From: Streptomyces adelaidensis
GTDB taxonomy: Bacteria > Actinomycetota > Actinomycetes > Streptomycetales > Streptomycetaceae
Length of the DNA: 64,000 nt
Reading direction: 5' to 3'
Assembly (NCBI RefSeq): GCF_016598475.1
Contig: NZ_JAEMUX010000049.1
Location: 1-64,000 of the forward strand
Shown here one piece after another: positions 34,304 to 42,378 of this stretch. Each line of letters begins with the position of its first letter. Position 1 is the stretch's first letter. Both the position numbers and the translations under genes were made by a program. The notes beneath the pieces are model-generated. The model was not told the origin of the DNA. It saw only the letters and a program-made list of their open reading frames with translations, and did no database searches.

Positions 34304-35326
34304 TCAAGCGTCCCAGAGGGCTCCCAACGACACGAGGTCGCCCTGGTACTCGATCCGGTCGGCCCACTCGGCGGGCCAGGCGCCCGGCCCGTGGTAGGCG
34401 CCCGCGAAGGCACCGGTGAGGCAGGCGATGGAGTCCGAGTCGCCCTTGGTGCAGGCGGCGCGGCGCAGTGCGGTGACGGGCTCGTCGACGAAGAGCAGGA
34501 AGCACAACAGGCCGGTGGCGAAGGCCTCTTCGGCGATCCAGCCCTCACCGGTGGCCAGGCAGGGGTCCGTCTCGGGCGACGGGAGCCGCAGGGCCTGCTG
34601 GACGCGGTCCAGGGCGCCCAGGCACTCGTCCCAGCCCCGGGAGATGTAGTGCTCGGCCGAGGGGTCCTGGCTGTACGTCCACAGGTCGCCGAGCCAGCGC
34701 GCGTGGTAGCGGGCGCGGTTCTCCTGCGCGTACGACCGCAGCCGTCCGACCAGGCCCATCGGCTCGACGCCCTGGGCGAGCAGCCGTATCGCGTGTGCGG
34801 TGAGGTCGGACGCGGCGAGCGCGGTGGGGTGACCGTGGGTGAGCGCAGCCTGCAACTGGGCGGCGCCCGCCCGCTGTTCGTCGCTGAGCGGGCCGATGAG
34901 GCCGAGCGGCGCGACCCGCATGTTGGCACCGCAGCCCTTGGAGTCGATCTGGCTGGCGAGCTGCCAGGGGGTGCGTTCGGCCGCGAGGAGTCCGCAGGCG
35001 ACCATGCAGGTGTGGCCGGGGGCCCGGTTGTTCTCCGGGGAGCGGGACCACTCCACGAACTCCTTGCGGACCGCCCGCTCCAGGACTTCGGGGGCGAGCA
35101 CGCCGCGGTCCATGGCCGCGCGCAGCCCGTGTCCCAGCGCCAGCGTCATCTGGGTGTCGTCGGTGACGATCGCGGGCCGCGGCAGCTCCATCTTCCGCCA
35201 GGGACCGAACTTGGCGAGGATGCCCGGGACGTCGTTGAACTCCGTGGGGAAGCCGAGGGCGTCTCCGAGGGCGAGTCCGAGCAGGGATCCGGTGGCGGAG
35301 CGCTTCGTACGCAGAGTCATGGTCAT
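34304..35326 (-). CDS. ADP-ribosylglycohydrolase (DraG family)
   Basis: A 340-residue ADP-ribosylglycohydrolase, which removes ADP-ribose from proteins or nucleic acids using a binuclear metal site. SATGSLLGLALGDALGFPTEF (about 10-30) and VTDDTQMTLALGHGLR (about 54-69) give the first metal-binding Thr-Asp-Asp; the second site is GDSDSIACLTGAFAGAYHG near 290. CTKGDSDS and the GxxxGDxxG pattern are complete, so the enzyme should be active. ATG 35326 overlaps the Nudix stop by one base (TGATG). It links this operon to NAD/ADP-ribose metabolism. Targets are unknown. Confidence 0.92.
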   Translation of the reverse strand: MTMTLRTKRSATGSLLGLALGDALGFPTEFNDVPGILAKFGPWRKMELPRPAIVTDDTQMTLALGHGLRAAMDRGVLAPEVLERAVRKEFVEWSRSPENNRAPGHTCMVACGLLAAERTPWQLASQIDSKGCGANMRVAPLGLIGPLSDEQRAGAAQLQAALTHGHPTALAASDLTAHAIRLLAQGVEPMGLVGRLRSYAQENRARYHARWLGDLWTYSQDPSAEHYISRGWDECLGALDRVQQALRLPSPETDPCLATGEGWIAEEAFATGLLCFLLFVDEPVTALRRAACTKGDSDSIACLTGAFAGAYHGPGAWPAEWADRIEYQGDLVSLGALWDA

Positions 35327-36051
35327 CAGGGCCGTCCTTCCGTGGTGGGTCGCAGCAGAGGCGGGTGCAGGGCGGTGGCCCCACCCGCTCGATACAGCGC
35401 GGCAGGCTTGCCGCGGCCGCCGGTCAGGCGCGCGGCGCCGGGCACCGGTTCGACGAAGCCCGGCGTGGCCAGCACCTTGCGCCGGAAGTTGGGCCGGTCG
35501 AGCGGAGTGCCCCACACGGTCTCGTAGACCTGCTGCAGCTCACCGAGGGTGAATTCGGCCGGACAGAAGGAGGTGGCGAGACAGGTGTACTCGAGCTTGG
35601 CGCCGACGCGTTCGTGGGCGTCGGCGAGGATGCGGTCGTGGTCGAAGGCGAGCGGACCGATGGCGTTGAACCGCAGCCACTGGGCCTGGGCCGCGTCACC
35701 GCCGCCGTGCGGGACGGGCGGGTCCGGGAACAGCGCGGCGAACGCGACGGTGACGACCCGCATCCGGGGGTCCCTGCCAGGCTCGCTGTAGGTCCGCAGC
35801 TGCTCCAGGTGGAGCCCGGAGACGTCCTTGACGCCGGTCTCCTCCGCGAGTTCGCGCCAGGCGGCCTCCTCCGCGGACTCCTCCGGCAGCACGAACCCGC
35901 CGGGCAGTGCCCAGCGGCCCGCGTACGGCTCCTGCCCGCGCTCGACGAGCAGCACCTGGAGGGTGCCCGCGCGGACGGTGAAGACGGCCAGGTCGACAGT
36001 GACGGCGAAGGGTTCGAAGGCGTACTTGTCGTAGCCCTCGGGTGTGGTCAT
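35326..36051 (-). CDS. NrtR-like Nudix transcription regulator
   Basis: A 241-residue protein with an N-terminal Nudix domain (VDLAVFTVRAGTLQVLLVER, then GGFVLPEESAEEAAWRELAEETGV, residues about 51-74) and a C-terminal winged-helix-like part (FTLGELQQVYETVWGTPLDR and FRRKVLATPGFVEPVPG, about 165-205). This two-domain form is that of NrtR, which senses ADP-ribose-type molecules and represses NAD-related genes; some members keep hydrolase activity, and the Nudix box here is nearly complete. ATG 36051 follows GGGGGTGGGGG. A symmetric sequence 33 bases upstream (36084-36100) would be its operator, so it likely autoregulates the operon with draG and the nucleotidyltransferase. Confidence 0.88.
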   Translation of the reverse strand: MTTPEGYDKYAFEPFAVTVDLAVFTVRAGTLQVLLVERGQEPYAGRWALPGGFVLPEESAEEAAWRELAEETGVKDVSGLHLEQLRTYSEPGRDPRMRVVTVAFAALFPDPPVPHGGGDAAQAQWLRFNAIGPLAFDHDRILADAHERVGAKLEYTCLATSFCPAEFTLGELQQVYETVWGTPLDRPNFRRKVLATPGFVEPVPGAARLTGGRGKPAALYRAGGATALHPPLLRPTTEGRP

Positions 36052-36083
36052 GTCCCCCACCCCCTTTATGGTCACCTCGACTA

Positions 36084-36100
36084 ATAGTCATGACGACTAT
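36084..36100 (-). promoter_or_regulatory. Candidate NrtR operator
   Basis: ATAGTC-ATGAC-GACTAT: 6-base arms in perfect inverted symmetry around 5 bases, lying in an AT-richer patch 33-49 bases upstream of the Nudix-regulator ATG. The position and the TAGTC/GACTA half-sites suit an NrtR-type regulator, by inference. Confidence 0.6.
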
Positions 36101-36172
36101 AAAAGGGCGAACGCCGGGGCACAACCCCTTTACGGGGAAAGGAAGGCCAGGAGCGGGGCCGGGAACGGCAAA

Positions 36173-36206
36173 GGGCCGGCCCCGGGAGATGTCCCGGAAC
36201 CGGCCC
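36173..36206 (-). terminator. Terminator after rluB
   Basis: GGGCCGG (36173-36179) pairs with CCGGCCC (36200-36206), and CCGGGA (36182-36187) with TCCCGG (36192-36197), with a small 2x2 internal loop between. It lies 25 bases past the rluB stop on the minus strand. Confidence 0.8.
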
Positions 36207-36230
36207 CCTCGGCACAGCCTGACGCGGACC

Positions 36231-37307
36231 CTAGAGGTCGACCTCCTGCATCAGCATCCCGACCTCGGTGTTCGACAGTCGGCGCAGCCAGCCCGACTTC
36301 TGGTCGCCGAGGGTGATCGGCCCGAAGGCGGTGCGCACGAGGCTCTCGACGGGGAAGCCGGCCTCGGCCAGCATCCGGCGCACGATGTGCTTGCGCCCCT
36401 CGTGGAGAGTCACCTCGACGAGGTAGTTCTTGCCGGTCTGCTGCACGACCCGGAAGTGGTCCGCGCGGGCGTACCCGTCCTCCAGCTGGATGCCGTCCTT
36501 GAGCTGCTTGCCCAGGTCACGCGGGATCGGGCCGACGATGTGCGCGAGGTAGACCTTCTTCACGCCGTACTTGGGGTGGGTCAGCCGGTGCGCCAGTTCA
36601 CCGTGGTTGGTGAGCAGGATGACACCCTCGGTCTCGGTGTCGAGCCGCCCGACGTGGAAGAGCCGCGTCTCGCGGTTCGTCACATAGTCGCCGAGGCACT
36701 GCCGGCCGTCCGTGTCCTCCATGGTCGAGACGACACCGGCGGGCTTGTTCAGCGAGAAGAACTGGTACGACTGCGTGGCGACGGTCAGACCGTCGACCTT
36801 GACCTCGTCCCGCTCCGGGTCGACACGCTTGCCCTGCTCAAGGACGATCTCGCCGTTGACCTCGACGCGGGCCTGCTCGATCAGCTCCTCGCAGGACCGC
36901 CGGGAGCCGTAACCGGCGCGCGCGAGCACCTTCTGCAGCCGCTCGCCCTCCTGCTCGGCGCCGGGGAAGGTCTTGGGCGGCTTGACGTCCTTCTTGCCCG
37001 CGTACCGCTCGCGGTTGCGCTCCTCGGCCCGCGCGTCGTACTCGCGCGAGGTCGCCGGGACCGAACGGCCACGTCCGGTGCCCGGCTGGGTCTGCTTGGG
37101 GCGGCCCTTGGCGCCGCCGCGGGCCGCGTCGCCGCGCCCGGTCTTGGGGCCTTCGTGGGTGGCGCCGGGGCCCACGTCGTAGCGGCGCTCCTCGGGACGG
37201 GGCTTGCTGGGGCGGCCCTGCCCCTGCCCCTGCTTCTGGTCCCTGCCGTTACCGGCGCCGCGGGGTTTACCGCGTCCGCCGCTCTTGCCGCTGCCACTGC
37301 TTCGCAT
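36231..37307 (-). CDS. rluB: 23S rRNA pseudouridine synthase RluB-type
   Basis: A 358-residue pseudouridine synthase of the RsuA/RluB group. The first ~115 residues are a low-complexity basic tail (GSGKSGGRGKPRGAGNGRD and similar) likely binding rRNA. The S4 domain follows (ERLQKVLARAGYGSRRSCEE, about 122-141), then the catalytic core with SLNKPAGVVSTMEDTDGR and the catalytic Asp in HVGRLDTETEGVILLTN (about 218-234), and HEGRKHIVRRMLAEAGFPV. ATG 37307 overlaps the scpB stop by one base (TGATG). Association of rluB with scpAB is widespread in bacteria. Confidence 0.95.
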   Translation of the reverse strand: MRSSGSGKSGGRGKPRGAGNGRDQKQGQGQGRPSKPRPEERRYDVGPGATHEGPKTGRGDAARGGAKGRPKQTQPGTGRGRSVPATSREYDARAEERNRERYAGKKDVKPPKTFPGAEQEGERLQKVLARAGYGSRRSCEELIEQARVEVNGEIVLEQGKRVDPERDEVKVDGLTVATQSYQFFSLNKPAGVVSTMEDTDGRQCLGDYVTNRETRLFHVGRLDTETEGVILLTNHGELAHRLTHPKYGVKKVYLAHIVGPIPRDLGKQLKDGIQLEDGYARADHFRVVQQTGKNYLVEVTLHEGRKHIVRRMLAEAGFPVESLVRTAFGPITLGDQKSGWLRRLSNTEVGMLMQEVDL

Positions 37308-37957
37308 CAAAGTTCCGTCGTCGTCGGGTCATCTGTCTCCGGTGCGTCCGGATCGAACGACGGAACACCTTCCTGCGTCTCGGCCTCGATCGCCTCCGCC
37401 TCCGGAAGGAAGGGCGCGAGCTCCGGGAGCTCGTCCAGGCCGCGCAGGCCCATCCGCTCCAGAAAGTAGTTCGTCGTCGTGTACAGGATCGCACCTGTTT
37501 CGGGTTCCGCGCCCGCCTCCTCCACCAGACCCCGCTGCAGCAGGGTCCGCATGACCCCGTCGCAGTTGACTCCCCGTACGGCCGAGACCCGGCTGCGGCT
37601 CACCGGCTGCCGGTACGCCACCACGGCCAGCGTCTCCAGTGCGGCCTGGGTCAGCCGGGCCTGCTGCCCGTCGAGCACGAACCGCTCCACGGCGGCGGCG
37701 TACTCGGGCCTGCTGTAGAACCGCCACCCCCCGGCGATCAGCCGCAGCTCGAACCCGCGCCCCTGCCCGGCGTACTCGTCGGCCAGTTCCCTGAGCGCCT
37801 TCGCGATCTGCCGCTTCGGTCGCTCAAGGATCTTGCTCAGGTGCTCGGCGGTCGCGGGCTCGTCCACGACCATGAGGACGGCCTCCAGGGCGGGCTTGAG
37901 GTCGAGGTCGGCGACGGTACGCGGACCCGCGGGCATGTCGGTGGTCTCCTCGCTCAC
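37307..37957 (-). CDS. scpB: Segregation and condensation protein B
   Basis: A 216-residue ScpB, the winged-helix kleisin partner of the SMC condensin complex. Tandem winged helices: LDLKPALEAVLMVVDEPATA, LERPKRQIAKALRELADEY (about 18-65), then ARLTQAALETLAVVAYRQPV and SRVSAVRGVNCDGVMRTLLQ (about 100-150). The tail is acidic. GTG 37957 overlaps the scpA stop (GTGA) with GAAGGAGAAG before it. The longer frame upstream (to 38041) is antisense-like and not used. Confidence 0.94.
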   Translation of the reverse strand: MSEETTDMPAGPRTVADLDLKPALEAVLMVVDEPATAEHLSKILERPKRQIAKALRELADEYAGQGRGFELRLIAGGWRFYSRPEYAAAVERFVLDGQQARLTQAALETLAVVAYRQPVSRSRVSAVRGVNCDGVMRTLLQRGLVEEAGAEPETGAILYTTTNYFLERMGLRGLDELPELAPFLPEAEAIEAETQEGVPSFDPDAPETDDPTTTEL

Positions 37958-38946
37958 ACCTTCTCCTCCTTCGCCGGCTCGGGCGGCCGGTCGAACTCGT
38001 CCGTGACAACGGGCTCCGCCTCCCCGTCCCCGCCGGTCCACCGCACGATCAGATCCCCGAGCGCGGTCTCCTGGTCGAGCGCCACCGCCTTCTCCCGGTA
38101 CAGCTCCAGCAGCGCGAGGAACCGGGCCACGACGGTCAACGTGTCGTCGGTGTCCTCGATCAGCGCCCGGAACGAGGCCTCCCCCAGCTCCCGCAGCCGC
38201 GCGACCACGATCCCGGCCTGCTCCTGCACGCTCACCAGGGGCGCGTGGATGTGATCGACGTACACCTGCGGCTTGGGCTTCGGCTGCATCGCCTTCACGG
38301 CCAGCTTGGCGAATCCTTCCGCCCCGATGCTGATGACCACCTCGGGCAGCAGCTCCGCGTGGTGCGGCTCCAGAGCGACGGTACGGGGATAGCGCCGGGC
38401 CTCCTCCTCCAGCCGCCGGTTGAAGATGTCGGCGATCTGTTTGTACGCGCGGTACTGGAGCAGCCGGGCGAAGAGCAGGTCCCTGGCTTCGAGGAGCGCC
38501 AGGTCGGCCTCGTCCTCGACCTCGGCGGCGGGCAGCAGCCGGGCCGCCTTCAGGTCCAGCAGGGTCGCGGCCACGACGAGGAACTCGGTCGTCTCGTCCA
38601 GGTCCCAGTCCGGCCCCATCGCCCGGATGTGCGCCATGAACTCGTCGGTGACCTTGGAGAGCGCGACCTCGGTGACGTCCAGCTTGTGCTTGGAGATCAG
38701 CTGGAGGAGGAGGTCGAAGGGCCCCTCGAAGTTGGCGAGCCGAACCTTGAAGACACCGTCGTCGGAGGCCTCGGGCTCGACGGGCTCGACGGCGGAGTGC
38801 GCCGCCTCGGCCACCGCCTCGGCAGGCTCCGGTACAGGCCTCGCGGGCTCGGCCGGCGGGTCCGGGGGCTCGCCCCCGGGACCCCGCCCCAGCGCACGCC
38901 GACGACCGGCTGAACCGCCGGAGGCCGAGGTGTCATACGAGGTCAT
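37954..38946 (-). CDS. scpA: Segregation and condensation protein A (kleisin)
   Basis: A 330-residue ScpA, the kleisin that bridges SMC heads. After an actinobacterial Pro/Glu/Ala-rich N-terminal extension (about 1-68) the kleisin domain begins with FKVRLANFEGPFDLLLQLIS; DWDLDETTEFLVVAATLLDL and ARDLLFARLLQYRAYKQIAD follow; the C-terminal winged helix is near 235-290 (GEASFRALIEDTDDTLTVVA). ATG 38946 is 19 bases after the RHH protein gene. Together with scpB, parA and the RHH protein it forms a chromosome-organisation operon. Confidence 0.95.
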   Translation of the reverse strand: MTSYDTSASGGSAGRRRALGRGPGGEPPDPPAEPARPVPEPAEAVAEAAHSAVEPVEPEASDDGVFKVRLANFEGPFDLLLQLISKHKLDVTEVALSKVTDEFMAHIRAMGPDWDLDETTEFLVVAATLLDLKAARLLPAAEVEDEADLALLEARDLLFARLLQYRAYKQIADIFNRRLEEEARRYPRTVALEPHHAELLPEVVISIGAEGFAKLAVKAMQPKPKPQVYVDHIHAPLVSVQEQAGIVVARLRELGEASFRALIEDTDDTLTVVARFLALLELYREKAVALDQETALGDLIVRWTGGDGEAEPVVTDEFDRPPEPAKEEKV

Positions 38947-38964
38947 AACCCCCGCAGGCTACCC

Positions 38965-39519
38965 CTACCGCCCGCGAAGCCGTCGTACGAGGATGCTCGC
39001 GTCCCCGCGGGACTCCAGATCCGCCAGCACCACGGCGACGGCCTCCCGCACGATGCGGCCGCGGTCGACGGCCAGTCCGTGTTCCCCGCGCAGCACCAGC
39101 CGGGCGTGCTCAAGATCCATGAGCTCCTCGGCGGACACATACACGGTGATCTTCTCGTCGTGCCGTTCCCGCCCGCTGGGCCGGCGCCCGGAGGCCCGCC
39201 CCCGCTTGCGGGATCCGGCAGAACCTTCCTGCACCTGCGGCTGACGGCCTGCGGCGGCCGATCGCTCGGCCCCCGCGGCGGCGGCACGACTGCGTGGCTC
39301 GCCGTCGGACTCGGCGTCCGCGGCCACATGCTCGGACCCCTCGCCGTCACCGCCCTGTACGGGCACGGACGGTGGAGCGTCCTCCGCGGCGGCCCCGTCG
39401 CTGTCCCCGGCGGGAGCGGGCACCCGGGCTTCTCCGCCTGGCCCCCGCCGGGGAGCGGACGGCTGAAGCGCCGTTCCCCCTGTCGTACGGAAGAGTTCGT
39501 CGGCCCCCGGCAGACTCAC
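38965..39519 (-). CDS. RHH-like DNA-binding protein between parA and scpA
   Basis: A 184-residue protein. I choose GTG 39519, which overlaps the parA stop (GTGA) and yields MSLPGADELFRTTGG; a GTG four codons earlier is possible. The first ~120 residues are low complexity, rich in Ala, Gly, Pro and charged residues, with a basic stretch (SRKRGRASGRRPSGRERHD). The last ~60 residues (EKITVYVSAEELMDLEHARL, then RIVREAVAVVLADLESRG) resemble a ribbon-helix-helix domain: a beta strand followed by two helices. It may be the DNA-binding or regulatory partner of the ParA-like ATPase, in place of ParB. No parB lies here. The function is inferred only. Confidence 0.75.
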   Translation of the reverse strand: MSLPGADELFRTTGGTALQPSAPRRGPGGEARVPAPAGDSDGAAAEDAPPSVPVQGGDGEGSEHVAADAESDGEPRSRAAAAGAERSAAAGRQPQVQEGSAGSRKRGRASGRRPSGRERHDEKITVYVSAEELMDLEHARLVLRGEHGLAVDRGRIVREAVAVVLADLESRGDASILVRRLRGR

Positions 39520-40694
39520 TCGGCGTGACACCGGGCGAGCACCTCCCTGGCGAGCTGACGGTAGGCGGCGGCGCCGACGGAGTTGGAGGCGTACGTGGTG
39601 ATCGGCTCACCGGCGACCGTGGTCTCCGGGAAGCGGACCGTCCGCCCGATGACCGTGTGGTAGACGTGCTCGTCGAACGCTTCGACGACACGCGCGAGCA
39701 CCTCACGGCTGTGGACGGTGCGCGAGTCATACATCGTGGCGAGGATGCCGTCGAGCTCCAGGTCGGGGTTGAGCCGCTCCTGGACCTTCTCGATGGTCTC
39801 CGTCAGCAGCGCGACACCTCGCAGGGCGAAGAACTCGCACTCCAGCGGCACGATCACCTTGTGGGCGGCCGTCAGGGCGTTCACCGTGAGCAGGCCGAGC
39901 GAGGGCTGGCAGTCGATCACGATGTAGTCGTAGTCGGCCAGCAGCGGCTTGAGCGCTCGCTGCAGCGTGGACTCGCGCGCGACCTCGGAGACCAGCTGGA
40001 CCTCGGCCGCCGACAGGTCGATGTTGCTCGGCAGCAGGTCCATGTTGGGCACCGCGGTCTTCAGCAGGACCTCGTCGGCCGACATGCCCCGCTCCATGAG
40101 CAGGTTGTAGACCGTGAGGTCGAGCTCCATCGGGTTCACCCCGAGGCCGACCGAGAGGGCGCCCTGCGGGTCGAAGTCGACGAGCAGGACCCGCCGGCCG
40201 TACTCCGCGAGCGCGGCGCCCAGGTTGATGGTCGACGTCGTCTTGCCGACGCCGCCCTTCTGGTTGCACATCGCGATGATCGTCGCGGGGCCGTGACTGG
40301 TCAGCGGTCCCGGGATCGGGAAGTACGGCAGCGGGCGACCGGTCGGACCGATGCGCTCACGGCGCTGACGCGCCGCGTCGGGCGCGAGCGTGGCCGCGTA
40401 CTCCGGATCGGGCTCGTACTCGGCGTCGGGGTCGTAGAAGTGCCCGTCGGGCAGCTCGTCGTAGTCGGCGAAGTGGTTGTGGACCCCGCCACTTCCGTCG
40501 CCGGCCATGGCGTTCACGTGTTGGCCATCCATGCTCTGGTGTGCTGGCTGAGTTAGCCCGGCTGGTCGCTGACTCTGGTGTGCTGCGAAGGTGCGGACAG
40601 CGACAGAGCCGACAGCCGCGAACCCCGTGGGGCCCGAGACCCGCGCAGGCATTCCTGGTTGACCACCCCCGGGAGTAAATGTCGACTCATTCAC
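39516..40694 (-). CDS. ParA-family ATPase (second, not parB-linked)
   Basis: A 392-residue ParA/Soj-type ATPase. The deviant Walker A is complete (IIAMCNQKGGVGKTTSTINL, about residue 137), as are VLLVDFDPQGALSVGLG and YDYIVIDCQPSLGLLTVNA. The ~125-residue N-terminal extension (GHFYDPDAEYEPDPEYAATL and others) is acidic and low complexity. GTG 40694 has AAGGAGG about 10 bases upstream. Unlike the origin-proximal parAB, it precedes an RHH-like protein and scpAB, so it likely links chromosome segregation with condensin loading. Its DNA partner is not known. Confidence 0.93.
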   Translation of the reverse strand: MNESTFTPGGGQPGMPARVSGPTGFAAVGSVAVRTFAAHQSQRPAGLTQPAHQSMDGQHVNAMAGDGSGGVHNHFADYDELPDGHFYDPDAEYEPDPEYAATLAPDAARQRRERIGPTGRPLPYFPIPGPLTSHGPATIIAMCNQKGGVGKTTSTINLGAALAEYGRRVLLVDFDPQGALSVGLGVNPMELDLTVYNLLMERGMSADEVLLKTAVPNMDLLPSNIDLSAAEVQLVSEVARESTLQRALKPLLADYDYIVIDCQPSLGLLTVNALTAAHKVIVPLECEFFALRGVALLTETIEKVQERLNPDLELDGILATMYDSRTVHSREVLARVVEAFDEHVYHTVIGRTVRFPETTVAGEPITTYASNSVGAAAYRQLAREVLARCHAE

Positions 40695-41042
40695 AAGTCG
40701 TCTTACCTCCTTGGTGACCAGGAAACTTCTCGATAGGTCAGCGTGGCACCATGCCGACGGTTGGCGACTCTATGGCGTGTCGGCGGTCCGCAGCAACACA
40801 ATCCGCCGGACCCGGCCCGATGTGTCGGCAATGAAACATGCGGCTGTCAAGGGCGTAGGGCCGTCGCACAGCAGGTTTCACCGGTGCGCGAAACATCCGA
40901 ACGGTTACGTTCGAGGCGAGTTGCGCGAGTGTCGCAAAGTGACCATACACACATCCGGCCGGACCTTGTCGGGCAAGATCCGGCCGGGACGGCGCTGTTG
41001 ACGACCTGTGTTGACGTATCGCCTTTTACCGAAAGGTGACTT
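40695..41042. other. Intergenic region upstream of parA
   Basis: About 350 bases without a supportable gene. It must hold the promoter of the parA-scpAB-rluB operon. GTTTCACCGGTGCGCGAAAC (about 40874-40893) has outer GTTTC/GAAAC arms but is not a parS site (see rejected items). Confidence 0.6.
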
Positions 41043-41078
41043 AAAGCAGCCGGTCGGCGGCCGGTGGGCAGCTTTTTT
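41043..41078. terminator. Probable terminator near the ald 3' end
   Basis: AAAGC ... GCTTT arms (41043-41047 and 41071-41075) with inner CCGG/CCGG pairing, followed by a run of six T on the plus strand. It is 11 bases past the ald stop. Stem quality is moderate because of an asymmetric internal loop. Confidence 0.55.
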
Positions 41079-41088
41079 CGGTGGCCGG

Positions 41089-42213
41089 TCAGCCGAGCAG
41101 CGAAGCCGGCTCGATGTACTCCAGTCCGTGCGCCTCGGCGACCTCGCGGTAAACGACCTTGCCGTCATAGGTGTTGAGGCCGCGGGCCAGCGCGGGGTCG
41201 CGGCGCAGGGCCCCGGCCCAGCCGTGGTCGGCGAGTTCCACGATGTACGGCAGCGTGGCGTTGGTCAGTGCGTAGGTGGAGGTGTTGGGCACCGCGCCGG
41301 GCATGTTGGCGACGCAGTAGAAGACCGAGTCGTGGACCGGGAAGGTCGGCTCGGCGTGGGTCGTCGGACGGGAGTCCTCGAAGCAGCCGCCCTGGTCGAT
41401 CGCGATGTCGACAAGGACACTTCCGGGCTTCATCCGCGACACGAGCTCGTTGGAGACCAGCTTCGGAGCCTTGGCACCGGGGATGAGCACGGCACCGATG
41501 ACGAGGTCCGCCTCCAGGCAGGCCTTCTCCAGTTCGAAGGCGTTGGAGACGACGGTCTGGATCTTGGTGCCGAAGATCTTGTCGGCTTCCTTGAGCTTGT
41601 TGATGTCCTTGTCGAGCAGGGTCACATGGAAGCCCATGCCGATGGCGATCTGCGCGGCGTTCCAGCCCGACACGCCGCCGCCGATGACGACGGCCCGGCC
41701 GGCCGCCACGCCCGGCACCCCGCCCGGCAGCACACCGCGCCCGCCGTTGGCGCGCATCAGGTGGTAGGCGCCGACCTGCGGGGCGAGCCGGCCCGCGACC
41801 TCGGACATCGGGGCGAGCAGCGGCAGCACACGGCCCGGCAGCTCGACGGTCTCGTACGCGATCGCGGTCGTGCCGGACTCGACGAGGGCGTCGGTGCACT
41901 CCTTGGAGGCGGCCAGGTGCAGGTACGTGAAGAGCGTCTGGTCCTTGCGGAGGCGGTGATACTCCTCGGCGATGGGCTCCTTGACCTTGAGCAGCAGGTC
42001 GGCGGTGGCCCACACCTCGTCGGCGGTCCGGAGGATCTCGGCACCGGCGGCGACGTACTCGGCATCCGGGATCGACGAGCCGACTCCGGCACCCTGCTCG
42101 ATGACAACCCGGTGGCCGTGGCGTACGAGTTCGTGCACGCCGGCGGGGGTGATGGCCACCCGGAACTCGTTGTTCTTGACCTCGCGGGGGATGCCGACCT
42201 TCACGTCGATCAC
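41089..42213 (-). CDS. ald: Alanine dehydrogenase
   Basis: A 374-residue NAD-dependent L-alanine dehydrogenase, interconverting alanine and pyruvate plus ammonia. GTG 42213 ([20 protein letters not shown]) lies behind AAGGACC. The substrate-binding Arg and Lys in EFRVAITP and LLLKVKEPI, the catalytic His in [10 protein letters not shown], and the NAD loop [20 protein letters not shown] (about 170) are all present, as is [21 protein letters not shown] single gene, with promoter-like TAGACA-16-TAGACT at 42365-42338 and a terminator-like hairpin behind. Confidence 0.96.
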   Translation of the reverse strand: MIDVKVGIPREVKNNEFRVAITPAGVHELVRHGHRVVIEQGAGVGSSIPDAEYVAAGAEILRTADEVWATADLLLKVKEPIAEEYHRLRKDQTLFTYLHLAASKECTDALVESGTTAIAYETVELPGRVLPLLAPMSEVAGRLAPQVGAYHLMRANGGRGVLPGGVPGVAAGRAVVIGGGVSGWNAAQIAIGMGFHVTLLDKDINKLKEADKIFGTKIQTVVSNAFELEKACLEADLVIGAVLIPGAKAPKLVSNELVSRMKPGSVLVDIAIDQGGCFEDSRPTTHAEPTFPVHDSVFYCVANMPGAVPNTSTYALTNATLPYIVELADHGWAGALRRDPALARGLNTYDGKVVYREVAEAHGLEYIEPASLLG

Positions 42214-42337
42214 GGTCCTTGGCTCGGAGGGGTGTGGGGCTCGCACGCAGGGGCGGTACATGCCCGGGCGATGCGTGACATACCCGTACGCATCGGAGCG
42301 CACCGGGAGACACCGCAGGAGAACCGGCGGCGCAGCC

Positions 42338-42365
42338 AGTCTAATGAAGGCGTCCCCGCTGTCTA
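42338..42365 (-). promoter_or_regulatory. Candidate ald promoter
   Basis: On the minus strand: TAGACA (42365-42360), 16 bases, TAGACT (42343-42338), 124 bases before the ald GTG. The -35 matches TTGACA at 5 of 6 positions. The two hexamers are near-copies and could instead be paired regulator half-sites. Confidence 0.5.
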
Positions 42366-42378
42366 GCCTTTCAATGCA

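Noticed and set aside
38175-38200. A third copy of the 40-nt repeat in scpA (CCTCCCCCAG)
   Set aside because: Only the first block matches, and the sequence encodes conserved scpA residues (GEASFRALIEDTDD), so it is ordinary coding sequence.
40874-40893. parS-like GTTTC ... GAAAC sequence upstream of parA
   Set aside because: The Streptomyces parS core is GTTTCACGTGAAAC; here a different and longer centre separates the arms, so the match is only in the outer five bases.
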